Shown: positions 45,222-55,772 of the stretch, in pieces
Layout of the letters: every line of letters starts with the position of its first letter
How positions within the stretch are numbered: position 1 is the stretch's first letter
NCBI GenBank assembly: GCA_036927565.1
Contig: JAYESD010000001.1
Span: 34,075,146 to 34,139,145 of the forward strand
DNA: 64,000 nt
From: Tuctoria greenei
Lineage: Eukaryota; Streptophyta; Magnoliopsida; Poales; Poaceae
Reading direction: 5' to 3'
Notes under the pieces: model-generated
What the model was told of the DNA's origin: nothing
Seen by the model: the letters and a program-made list of their open reading frames with translations, nothing else
Database searches by the model: none
Translations under genes and position numbers: made by a program

Positions 45222-48200
45222 TGTAACACCCATCATTTCATGTACAAAAATTTGCTCAAACCCTTGATCATTGTTGTATGCATTTTTGGGTGATTTTTGA
45301 TGTTCAAACGAGTAGCATCCGTTTAAAAATTGAATTTGAATTCAAATCAAAAGAAAAGAAAGGAAAAAGAAAAAGAAAAAGAAATAAACCCCCTCCCTGG
45401 GCCGACTTCTCCCCTGGCCCAATTCCCATTCCTTTCCCCGCCAGCCCAACCCCGCCCCCCCCCCCCTCCTCTCTCCCGCTGCCACCCCGGGCCCGCATGT
45501 CATCCCCAAACCCCAGCAACCGTCGCTCACCTCTCTCCCGCGTGCAACCGCCGTGTCCACCCCGCGCCCACTTCTCCCCCTCCCTCGAAACCACTCTCCC
45601 GCTCCAATTTCGGCCGAGCGCCACAACCGCACCCCCCTACACGCTTAAGAGGAGCCGGCGCCCCATTTCCCCCCTCACCCGAGCCTCCTCGGAACCCTAG
45701 ACCTTCATCGCCGGTGAGTCACCTCGGCGCTCGCGTTCCCGTCGCCGCAGCCCCCCTCCTCCCCATTTTCTTGGCCTGACGTGATCGCCGCTTCACCAGG
45801 GACACGTTGAACGTGTTGGCTTGGGTAGATCGCCACTGCACCGCCGGATCATCGAACTCCGACGAGCACCCCCGCCATTCTTCATCGCCGGCGTCTTCCT
45901 CTCCTCCCCGAGCCCGATCAACGCCTCTGGTGAGATCGCCGTGCCTCCCTCTTCATTTCTATGCGATCTGTTCCTAGAATTAGGGTGTATTTCGCGTTTT
46001 GGGGTGATCTCCGGCGAGATCGCCGCCGGCAGCTATCGGGCGCCGCCGCGCGCCGCGCTGGCGACGGTTGGGCCGATGTGGCTCAACCAGAGCCATCCAT
46101 TCCCGGCCAACGGCTGAGATTATATCATCGTAACGGTTCGGTATTTTAAATCTCGTGCGTTCATTTTAAAACCGACGGCCCACATTGAATCCCCTTTTTT
46201 CCCGCCGCCAGAATTGCACCCAGGCCCCTGGAAACTTGCAGGCTACCCCCTGCACTTCTCTGGATTTGAGGTCTAGCCCCTGGAAATTGCAGACTAGCCC
46301 CTGGAACCCTAAAAATTGGATTTAATCACTTAAATAGTCAATTTAACCCCTGTAAATTTGTAGAATCATGTATTTAGCCCCTGTGCAGTTTAGAAAACTA
46401 TTTAATTAGTCCCTGGACTTTTATTTATTTGTTGAATACTGTTTATAGGTGTATTTAATGTGTAGAAAATAGATAAAAATGGTAATTAAGTGTAGGGATG
46501 TTAGGAAAAATTGGTATACATTATTTTATGCTGTGAATAAAATGTAGAGTTCATTTGAAATATATTTTGTCCATGGAATATTTATTATAAATGTTTAAAA
46601 ATACATTTTGGCCATAGAAAATTCAATAAAAATGGTTTTAGGCTATAATAAAATCCCAAAAATGTAGGATAAATATGAAATGCATACTTTGGCCATGTTA
46701 GGTAATAAATACTTCGTAGGCACGCATTAGTATAGGATTTTATGCTTATGTGTGTGTTGTGATGTACTGTTTTGCGTGCTCTTTACTTATTTAGCTTTAT
46801 TCTATTCTTGCCATGCTTGGGCATATGTCTAGAGTCGTATTACGACCCTAATCTTAACCTCCAAGACCAGGACTTCGGGAACACTCAAGTCTTCAACGAA
46901 GGCAAGTGCCCTTGACCATCTTGTACCAATTCTAGGGATTTAGATAGATGCATGCTAATTAAATTGATGTCCTACTTCATGTTTACATGTCCTGTTCCAT
47001 ATAATTCCTTGTTACCTGAAATGGGTTGGGAAGTAGATAGGTCATAGTTATGCTTAGCCATGCTTAATGGGATTGGGATTCTATACAATTGTGCTACATT
47101 AAACCTTATGGTCACTTGAACTTGTGGTGATTACACTATTGTAGTGGATAGGAATCTGGTGGTTGGTTAGTATTGGTATGGTGCAGTTTGCACGAGACCC
47201 GGGATTGGGGTTTGTTACCACCGGATTCTAAGGACCGGTTTATGGAGGAAGCCACTAAGCTTTATAGTACCACCACGAGACTGAGATGGGGCAGCATGGT
47301 CAATTAATTAGGTTTCTCCCGATGAAATGCTAGTGGTTGGATGGTGCGGGGAATGATGCGGGTGATCTGCTCTGGGATCCGCAAGGCTCAAGAGGGGGCT
47401 CTGGGGCAGAGGGTTACTCCGAAAATCCCCAGTGGTGGAAACCTTAGAGGGCTAGCACTAGTCGGGAGTACCTTTGTAAAGACCGTGTAGTGATCTCCGG
47501 GCCACACACCTACGGAAGTGCGAAATGTGGTTGATCACCACGGGCTACATGGAGGTTTACTCAAGTCCACCTGGCAACAGGGGATGAAATCACTGCTTGT
47601 TGGGAAAGGGTACACTCTCTGCAGAGATTTGGTAAAACTGTCATGACAGCCGTGCTCACGGACAAGAGCGGCTTGGGGCCAGTTCATAATTAGTCTATGG
47701 TTGGGAAATGGTGGTTAATTATGTTTTAAGTACATTCATTATCATTACTTATGGATTTATTACTTCTTGAATTATGATGTTGGTAATTGAAAGCTAAGGT
47801 TAGGTTTTAAGCATAGTGCTAAGCCATAATTGGCCTTCCCTTTGCTTTAGCCATTCATGTCATCTCTTCCCGCACTTGCTGAGTACTCTATGTACTCAAG
47901 CGTTTAATTCTCCTTTAGAATATGAAGAGGAAGAAGCGGCACCGGAAGACTTCTACGTCAATCTGGAGGACTTGGTCTAGGCTGGCGACCTCACACGCAA
48001 CGGCTGCCTGTGGAGTTGGAGCTGCTCTTACCTATTAGTCTTCTGCTGTAGTTTGAACTTTGTTAGCTTTGTTGTGGATGTAAATAGTTGTGGTGTGTAT
48101 GTGTAGACCTTCGGGTCATACTGTAAGACTATTTATGTATTCGAACATGGCGATGTAATGATATTTCACTTTCGTCGACGCATGTACGATTCAACTGATC

Positions 48201-48253
48201 CTGGCGCACATGTGATTAGTGTCTGTTCATCTTTACGATGACCGGGCGTGACA
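45222..48253 (+). repeat. 5' LTR of chromovirus F
   Basis: TGTAACACCC...GGGCGTGACA, about 3,032 bp. The first third is very C-rich and holds consensus-like splice donors CCG|GTGAGT (45714) and CTG|GTGAG (45930). The rest shares blocks with the LTRs at 211-3001 and 57702-60910, including the palindrome at 47638-47649. Reading frames within 45278-46149 fall in C-rich DNA and have no protein similarity I recognise. Confidence 0.85.
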
Positions 48254-48256
48254 AAG

Positions 48257-48269
48257 TGGTATCCGAGCC
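48257..48269 (+). other. Primer-binding site of chromovirus F
   Basis: TGGTATCCGAGCC, three bases after the LTR; a variant of the initiator-tRNA-Met site. Confidence 0.75.
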
Positions 48270-48466
48270 GTGTTGCCCGTAGGAAGCAAGCCTAGTTAGA
48301 AATGGTCGAAAATTAAGGACTATACTATTTTCTTATAAAATAGTATTTCCAAAACTTTGTGCTTCCCATCTCAAACCTTGTGCTTCTTATCTTGCTACAC
48401 TTATGATTTATTCTAATTTAATTTATTGATTATTGATCTCACTCTCTTCTTTTCAAATGTTTGTAG

Positions 48467-49234
48467 ATGGCGCGAACCAAGCAGACGGCTCGTAAGTCGA
48501 CTGGGGGTCGTGTTCCACGTCACGCCCTAGCCAGTCGATCCGCACCTTACACCCCCAGGAGGGAGACGACGCTGTTCTCCACTGGGAGTGCTGCTTCGAG
48601 GATGCGTGTCCGTCTTCGCTCTCTTTTTCGAGCTGCGGGGTACCGTGAGTACCGTGTTCGCCTAGTCTACCACACCACTAGGGTCTTTGCACCCTATACT
48701 GGTGGACTAGAGTGGAGTTCTCAGCTGGCCGTCTACTACGACTCGGAGCTGCTGCACTCTCACTTCTCTCCGGCCTGGAGGAGCTCCCAGCGTGCGGCTG
48801 AGGAGGACGCCACGTGGGAGGCGACTACCTACTGGAGCCACACCCACAGGTTCCTTCTTGGGTGCACGGAGCACGCGTACACCCCTCAGCGCCCTAGTGG
48901 CACGGCCGCCTTCACTGGACGTGACGTCGAGGGGCACTTGACTCACCCTCAGTGCGAGAGGCTGGTGGACGACGTTGTGGAGTTGTCTTCGCGACTCCAG
49001 CGTTGTCAACAGGAGCTTCAGGACAGCAAGGACCTGGTTGACCGCTACGAGCGACTTCGCCGACGCTACGCGAGGATCACTGCAGCTGATCCTAACTCTC
49101 CTCAGTACGCTTCGGACGTGGAGCCTTGGGACCCGAACTCTCCAGATCGTCGCATGAACTCCCCCCAGGAATCAAGAGAGGACTCAGAAGAAGAAGACCC
49201 GGAGATGGAGGTTGAGGAGGACTCCGATGAGTAG
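48467..49234 (+). CDS. Extra ORF upstream of gag: histone H3 N-terminal tail mimic (255 aa)
   Basis: Residues 1-14, MARTKQTARKSTGG, are identical to the histone H3 N-terminus with initiator Met. Similarity continues weakly to about residue 24: P16, R17, L20 and A21 of H3 are kept, while K14, K18 and K23 become R, H and R. After that nothing resembles H3; the histone fold is absent. Only three lysines occur in the protein: K5 and K10 (H3 K4 and K9) and K188. Residues 40-160 are Arg/Tyr/Trp-rich without a recognised domain, 163-204 predict a coiled coil, DPNSP occurs twice (208-212, 222-226), and 236-255 form an acidic tail (EEEDPEMEVEEDSDE). The ATG directly follows a 3' splice-site-like TTTGTAG with a pyrimidine tract. 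The frame is fully open although gag-pol has four stops. Extra ORFs before gag are reported in long-LTR rice gypsy elements (recalled, not checked). A chromatin-related role is inference. Confidence 0.85.
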   Translation: MARTKQTARKSTGGRVPRHALASRSAPYTPRRETTLFSTGSAASRMRVRLRSLFRAAGYREYRVRLVYHTTRVFAPYTGGLEWSSQLAVYYDSELLHSHFSPAWRSSQRAAEEDATWEATTYWSHTHRFLLGCTEHAYTPQRPSGTAAFTGRDVEGHLTHPQCERLVDDVVELSSRLQRCQQELQDSKDLVDRYERLRRRYARITAADPNSPQYASDVEPWDPNSPDRRMNSPQESREDSEEEDPEMEVEEDSDE

Positions 49235-49622
49235 GAGTGGACTTGCTTTCCCGCTGGACGACTCAGGACACCTATCCTTAGTATGTAGGAGCGTGTAGCT
49301 GCGCCCTCTTTAGTCTTTAGTTGTGTTATTTGTGTTGTTATGCTAGTAGTTTGCTTTATGTTGTGTGTGTGTGTGCGACATGAGTTGTGGAATGCTTCGG
49401 CATCCTGTCCACATCCATGTCATTTGTATATAGGCTTGTTAGTGTGTTGTGCGAGTTGTGGAATGCATTAGCATCTTGTCCACATCCGCACTAGTTGGTT
49501 AATGAATTTGCTTGCTTTCTATATATGTGTCTCCCTTGATGCATGTAGTTGGGACCGTTTGCCATAGCGTACCCTTCTATATCTCATCTATTGTTCTAAA
49601 ATTTCAATTATTCCCTACACAG
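49235..49622 (+). other. Spacer between H3-like ORF and gag, ending in a splice acceptor
   Basis: Non-coding. Two copies of a GAGTTGTGGAATGC.T..GCATC phrase (49382 and 49450 regions) form an imperfect repeat of about 70 bp. It ends TTATTCCCTACACAG directly before the gag ATG at 49623, a good 3' splice-site context. Confidence 0.6.
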
Positions 49623-52600
49623 ATGTCTGGAAGAGGTAGAGGTAGAGGTCGTGGAAGGGGCGCTGTGCCCCAAGATGAAGGACTTGGAGGTGTGCCTGGA
49701 TGGAATGGTAGGGGTGCCCGAGGGGCCCCAGTCGCGCAACAAATGCAGCAGATGATGGCCATCCAAACCCAGCTGCTTAACAACCTTACACAGATTGTCA
49801 CCAACCTACAGCAAGCCCCACCCCCACCACCACCAAACTGCAACCTTCCGCCACCACCACCTTTTCCACCTAGGTCCTTCCTTATGGACTTCCTGAACAC
49901 TCATCCACCCACTTTTGCCACAGTCACCGAACCCATGGATGCCGATGATTGGCTCCGAACCATTGAAAGCAAGCTGAGGCTCATCCACTGTGAAGGAAGG
50001 GAGAAAGTACTATTAGCCTCCAATCAACTCCAAGGACCGGCAGCCGACTGGTGGACTGCCTTTACTGAAGCTCACCGGGACCCAGAAAACATTACCTGGG
50101 AAGAATTCAGGACCAACTTCCGCAATCACTTTGTGCCAGAATGAGAAATACAAGCAAGACATGAAGAGTTCCTGATGTTAAAGCAAGGCCGTATGACTGT
50201 GAGGGCCTATTTGAATGCATTCACCCAGTTGTCCCGCTATGCTCCAACCGATGTGGATACTGACTCCAAGAAACAATTCCGCTTCAAGAATGGGTTGGAC
50301 AAGGAGTTAAAGTTCGCCATGTCTTCCAGCGACTACGGCGACTTTCAGAAGCTGGTTGACAAAGCTTTTGAAGTGGAGAGGACTAAGAAGGAATTGGATG
50401 ATGAAGAAAGAAAAAGGAAGTTGACTATGGCACACGCCTCTAGCAGCAATGTGCGCCCCCGTCTTAACCCTCCGCCTGCAAACCAAATGACTCGTCCCAT
50501 GAACTACTCGGGACAGAGGTTTCCCAACTCCAACTACAGGCCACCCACTCCCTACAACCAGCAAATGCGCCAGCAGCAGCAGCAGCAGCCACCACGCCAG
50601 CCAATGCAACCCCCACGTCAGCAGATGCAGCCACCCCGCCCTTCAGCTCCAGCTAACCGTCCAAACGGCCAACCCCCAAGAAACCAATCAGGAGGCAACA
50701 AGGGCCCAAATAATGCTGAGGGAGTATAATGTTACAAGTGCGGAGAATGGGGACACTATGCCAGCAGTTGTCCAAAGAAGCAACAGAACCCATCTGGTCG
50801 TGTCAACCATGTGACTCTGGAACAAGCACAGGAAGCGCCTGATGTGGTGATCGGTATGTTTTCTGTTAACTCCCACCCCTCCACCATATTGTTTGATTCG
50901 GGTGCTACACATTCATTTATATCCAAGGATTTCATAAAGAAGCATGACATGGTAGTTACATTCTTGAATGGGCCATTATTGATAAACTCTCCTGGAGGAG
51001 AGATGGTGGCAAGGCATCTATGCCGAAAAGTGAGTATAAACATAAGGGGGGTAGTCTTTTGGGCCAACCTAATAGTGTTGGACTCACAAGGATTAGATAT
51101 CATTCTGGGAATGGACTGGTTGATGAAGAATCAAGGAGTAATTCATTGTGCAACTAGAACAGTCTGCTTAACACACCCGGATGGCACTACAGTGGAATTC
51201 AAACCAGATCAGACACAAGAGGCAGTAGTACAACTCAATCATCTTGAGAGTACCAAAGATATCAGGGTTGTGAAGAAATTTCCGGATGTATTCCCAGATG
51301 ACTTACCAGGTATGCCCCCTGATCGAGAGATTGAATTTATCATTGAATTAGTACCTGGAACGGCCCCAATATATAAGAGGCCATATAGAATGGATGCTAA
51401 ACAATTAGCTGAACTAAAGGATCATATTGAGGAATTATTGGCAAAAGGATATATTCGTCCTAGCTCATCGCCTTGGGGAGCACCAGTTATATTTGTACCT
51501 AAGAAGGATGGAACTCAAAGGTTGTGTGTGGACTACCGTGCTTTAAATGAGGTAACAATCAAGAATAAATATCCACTACCAAGGATTGAAGATTTGTTTG
51601 ATCAGTTGAGAGGAGCATGTGTGTTCTCCAAGATTGATCTTCGTTCGGGCTACCATCAACTGAAGATTAGACCGTCGGATATTCCCAAGACGGCATTTGT
51701 CTCTCGATATGGATTATATGAGTATACAGTTATGTCGTTTCGATTGACCAATGCTTCGGCATATTTTATGTATCTTATGAACAAGGTATTCATGGAGTAC
51801 TTGGACAAGTTCGTAGTGGTATTCATCGATGACATACTTATCTACTCTAAGACTGAAGAAGAGCATGAGGAGCACCTCAGGATGGCCCTACAGAAGCTTC
51901 GCCAACATCAACTGTATGCCAAACTTAGTAAGTGTGAGTTTTGGCTAAAGGAGGTATCATTTTTGGGACATGTCATATCCGAAGGAGGTATAGCAGTGGA
52001 TCCAGGCAAAGTGGCCGATGTTCTTAAGTGGGAAACACCTGAGAGTGTACATGATATACGAAGATTCTTAGGTATGGCTGGTTACTACCGTCGATTCATC
52101 GAGGGATTTTCAAAGATCTCTCGACCACTAACCAAGTTGCTTGAGAAAGGAGTTGCTTTCAAGTGGACCCCCGAATGTGAAGTAAGCTTCGCCGAATTGA
52201 AGAAGAGGTTGACCAGTGCACCGGTATTGGTGATGCCTGATATGCAGAAGGAGTTTGTGGTCTATTGTGATGCGTCTGGTCATGGTTTAGGATGTGTCTT
52301 AATGCAAGGAGGACATGTTGTGGCCTATGCTTCAAGACAGCTTCGGAAACATGAGAGGAACTATCCAACACATGATTTAGAGTTGGCAGCTGTTGTCCAT
52401 GCTTTGAAGATATGGAGACACTACTTAATGGGAAAAAGGACTGAGATATATACAGATCACAAGAGCTTGAAGTACATATTTACACAACCGGATCTCAATC
52501 TCAGACAACGTCGTTGGTTGGAATTAATAAATGATTTTGATGTGGGAATCAACTACCATCCAGGCAAGGCTAATGTGGTCGCTGATGCTCTAAGCAGGAA

Positions 52601-54149
52601 GTGACAAAGCAATAACTTGTCAGTACAAGCTCTTCAACCCCAGTTATGTGAAGAGTTTGCAAGGTTAAACCTATGTCTAGTGTCTAGCACTGAAGCAGTT
52701 GCTATGGAAGTGGACTCAACCCTTGAACGTGACATACGAGAAGGACAAAAGAATGATGAGAAGGTCAAGGAGATCAAACAGTTGATGAAGAAAGGGAAAG
52801 CTCCAAACTTTAGAGAGGATGAACAAGGAACCTTATGGCTTGGAAAGAGGATTTGTGTTCCAGATATCAAGGAGATTAAAGAGTTGATATTAAGAGAAGC
52901 TCATGACTCATCATACTCCATTCATCCCAGAAGCACAAAGATGTATCAAGACCTTAAAGATCGATATTGGTGGCATGGAATAAAACAGGATGTAGCAGAA
53001 TATGTGGTCATATGTGATACATGTCAATTGATTAAGGCGGAACATCAAAGACTAGCAGGGTTATTGCAACCGATCAAAGTGCTAGAATGGAAATGGGAAG
53101 AAATTAGTATGGATTTCATTGTGGGACTACCAAGAACACAGTCTGGATATGATTCTATATGGGTTATTGTGGACCGTCTAACTAAAGTTACTCACTTTAT
53201 TCCTGTGAAAGAGACCTACAATGGTCCCAAGTTGGCGGAACTGTACATCTCCAGGATTGTATGCTTACATGGAGTTCCTAAGAAGATCATTTCTGACAGA
53301 GGCACCCAATTCACCTCAAGATTCTTGCAGAAGTTGCATGAATCAATGGATACCCGTCTAAATTTTAGTTCGGCGTATCATCCTCAAACGGATGGTCAGA
53401 CAGAACGCACCAACCAGATATTAGAAGACATGTTGAGAGCGTGTGCTTTAAAGAATAGCAAAAGTTGGGACAAGAATCTGCCATATGCCGAATTCTCTTA
53501 CAACAACAGTTGCCAAGCCAGTTTGAAGATGTCTCCTTTTGAAGCATTGTATGGGCGAAAATGTAGGACACCGTTGTTTTGGAATCAAACTGGGGAAAGT
53601 CAAGTCTTTGGGCCTGACGTGTTACAAGAGGCTGAAAGACAAGTACAAGAAATTCGGAAGAATCTAAAGGCAGCTCAAACAAGATAGAAGAGTTATGCGG
53701 ATACTCGAAGACGTGATCTCACATTTGAAGTTGGTGATTATGTATACTTGAAGGTATCACCTATGAGAGGATTGAGAAGATTTAAAGTAAGAGGCAAGTT
53801 GTCACCACGCTACATTGGTCCGTTCAAGATACTCGAAAGACGAGGTGAAGTGGCATATCAACTTGAGCTTCCGCCACACTTGTCAGATGTTCATAATGTG
53901 TTCCATGTATCACAGCTTAAGAAGTGCTTAAGAGTGCCTGAAGAGCAATTGCCTATGGAAGCTGTGGATGTACAGGAAGACTTGTCTTATGTGGAGCAAC
54001 CTGTCAAGATACTTGAAACACTAGAAAAGGTCACAAGAAACAAAGTCATTCGCATGTGTAAAGTGCAGTGGAAGCATCACTCAGAGGCAGAAGCAACATG
54101 GGAAAGAGAAGAAGATCTCAAGGCGGATTTCCCTCATCTATTCCCTTAG
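49623..54149 (+). pseudogene. Chromovirus F gag-pol polyprotein (one frame, four stops)
   Basis: Start chosen at 49623 (MSGRGRGRGRGRGAVPQDEG) because upstream codons look non-coding and a splice acceptor abuts it. Order: RG-rich N-terminus; gag core (DADDWLRTIESKLRLIHCEG); Gln/Pro-rich region; knuckle CYKCGEWGHYASSCP (50730-50775); protease LFDSGATHSFIS; RT with CVDYRALNEVTIKNKYPLPR and VVVFIDDILIYSK; RNase H VVYCDASGHGLGCVLMQGG; and integrase with HHCC finger, SMDFIVGLP, IISDRGTQFTS and TDGQTERTNQ. The C-terminus is chromodomain-like (KVIRMCKVQWKHHSEAEATW). Stops at 50142 (TGA), 50727 (TAA), 52602 (TGA) and 53685 (TAG) with no frameshift. MSFRLTNA has Arg where Gly is usual. Confidence 0.9.
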
Positions 54150-54181
54150 GACGTCCGAATCTCGAGGGCGAGATTCCTTTT

Positions 54182-54195
54182 AAGGGGGGTAGAAT
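54182..54195 (+). other. Polypurine tract of chromovirus F
   Basis: AAGGGGGGTAGAAT directly before the 3' LTR start. Confidence 0.8.
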
Positions 54196-54903
54196 TGTAA
54201 CACCCATCATTTCATGTACAAAAATTTGCTCAAACCCTTGATCATTGTTGTATGCATTTTTGGGTGATTTTTGATGTTCAAACGAGTAGCATCCGTTTAA
54301 AAATTGAATTTGAATTCAAATCAAAAGAAAAGAAAGGAAAAAGAAAAAGAAAAAGAAATAAACCCCCTCCCTGGGCCGACTTCTCCCCTGGCCCAATTCC
54401 CATTCCTTTCCCCGCCAGCCCAACCCCACCCCCCCTCCTCTCTCCCGCTGCCACCCCGGGCCCGCATGTCATCCCCAAACCCCAGCAACCGTCGCTCACC
54501 TCTCTCCCGCGCGCAACCGCCGTGTCCACCCCGCGCCCACTTCTCCCCCTCCCTCGGAACCACTCTCCCGCTCCAATTTCGGCCGAGCGCCACAACCGCA
54601 CCCCCCTACACGCTTAAGAGGAGCCGGCGCCCCATTTCCCCCCTCACCCGAGCCTTCCCGGAACCCTAGACCTTCATCGCCGGTGAGTCACCTCGGCGCT
54701 CGCGTTCCCGTCGCCGCAGCCCCCCTCCTCCCCATTTTCTTGGCCTGACGTGATCGCCGCTTCACCAGGGACACGTTGAACGTGTTGGCTTGGGTAGATC
54801 GCCACTGCACCGCCGGATCATCGAACTCCGACGAGCACCCCCGCCATTCTTCGTCGCCGGCGTCTTCCTCTCCTCCCCGAGCCCGATCAACGCCTCTGGT
54901 GAG
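54196..54903 (+). repeat. Truncated 3' LTR of chromovirus F
   Basis: Matches 45222-45932 nearly base for base and stops at ...GCCTCTGGTGAG, where the full LTR continues ATCGCC. The sequence then switches to copia E. About 2.3 kb of LTR and a few codons of copia E are missing. TGAG may be shared by both partners (microhomology). Confidence 0.85.
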
Positions 54904-55566
54904 TATAGAAGTGTGGTAGGAGCATTACAATATTTAACAATTACACGACCTGATATTTCCTTTTTAGTGAATAAAGTCTGCCAATTTTTGCATGCTCCAA
55001 CTACATCACATTGGGCAGCAGTGAAACGAATTTTGAGATACTTGAAGCATACAACAAAGCTGGGACTGAAGATCAGTAAATCATCTTCACTTCTTGTCAG
55101 TGTTTTTTCTGATGCAGTTTGGGCAAGATGTTTGGATGATCGGAGATCAACAGGAGGCTTTGTTGTATTTCTTGGATCAAACTTGGTTTCATGGAGTGCA
55201 CGAAAACAAGCTACCGTGTCAAGATCGAGTACAGAATCAGAATACAAGGCGCTAGCAAATGTTACTGCCGAAATTATGTGGATACAAACTGTATTGCAGG
55301 AAATAGGTGTTGAATCACCCAAGGCTGCAAAAGTATGGTGTGATAATATTGGAGCAAAATACTTGTCAGCTAATCCGGTATTCCACGCAAGAACAAAACA
55401 CATAGAAGTTGATTTTCACTTTGTGAGAGAAAGAGTAGCAAATGGATTGTTAAGCATAGAGTATATCTCATCTAAGGACCAGATTGCCGATGGACTCACA
55501 AAGCCTGTTACTGTGCGACAGCTTGAAATTCTTAAACACAATCTGAATCTCAAGAGTTCAGATTGA
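54904..55566 (+). pseudogene. Copia E RT connection and RNase H
   Basis: YRSVVGALQYLTITRPDISF, TTSHWAAVKRILRYLKHT, FSDAVWARCLDDRRSTGGF, SRSSTESEYKALANVTAEI and KHIEVDFHFVRERV show the RNase H of copia. It ends at the polyprotein stop (55564-55566). It is fused in frame to 38 codons of F's LTR (start 54790), making a 258-codon chimeric frame. SDAVWA has Val where Asp (DADWA) is usual, probably inactivating. Confidence 0.85.
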
Positions 55567-55573
55567 GCGAGAG

Positions 55574-55772
55574 TATTAGAAGATATAACAGAATACTAGT
55601 AGTTTAGATCTCTATCTCTTGTTATCCTGATCGGTTGATTGCGTATAAACGCACACGTAATAACCATCACGGAATCTACTTGTACCCATGTTCTATATAA
55701 ACACGTAAACCTGCGGCTGCTCGTTTGAGAGCGCAGACTTCCTGCTAACGCTTCCCTCCTCTGATTCTTTCA
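55574..55772 (+). repeat. 3' LTR of copia E
   Basis: TATTAGAAG...TTCTTTCA, 199 bp, TATATAAA at 55694-55701, followed by the target duplication GGCTC. Confidence 0.9.

Larger units (their letters stand above)
45222..54903 (+). mobile_element. Tekay/Del-like chromovirus 'F' with a histone-H3-tail ORF; 3' LTR truncated
   Basis: Order: 3.03-kb 5' LTR, primer-binding site, extra ORF (48467-49234), gag-pol in one frame (49623-54149), polypurine tract, then only the first 708 bp of the 3' LTR. The protease-RT-RNase H-integrase order and chromodomain-like C-terminus mark a chromovirus; long LTRs and motifs fit Tekay/Del. The two LTR copies differ at about six bases plus a poly-C length change over 700 bp, so this is the youngest element here. 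The truncation and loss of a few bases of copia E remove the right target duplication (left flank CGAAT). Confidence 0.9.
41362..55772 (+). mobile_element. Short-LTR Ty1/copia element 'E' with TA...CA LTR ends
   Basis: LTRs 41362-41562 (201 bp) and 55574-55772 (199 bp), target duplication GGCTC (41357-41361 and 55773-55777). Order gag, protease, integrase, RT, RNase H is copia; the short LTR and single polyprotein suggest the Ale/Retrofit group. Interrupted between RT and RNase H by chromovirus F. By eye the LTRs differ at 12 positions plus a 2-bp indel. Confidence 0.9.

Noticed and set aside
45278..46149. Several overlapping frames of 90-149 codons in the F LTR (also 54252-54669)
   Set aside because: All frames are open on both strands because the DNA is C-rich and stop-poor; this is composition, not coding.
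48467..49234. A genuine histone H3 gene or pseudogene
   Set aside because: Only the first 24 or so codons resemble H3; the histone fold is absent, and the ORF sits between primer-binding site and gag of a retrotransposon.
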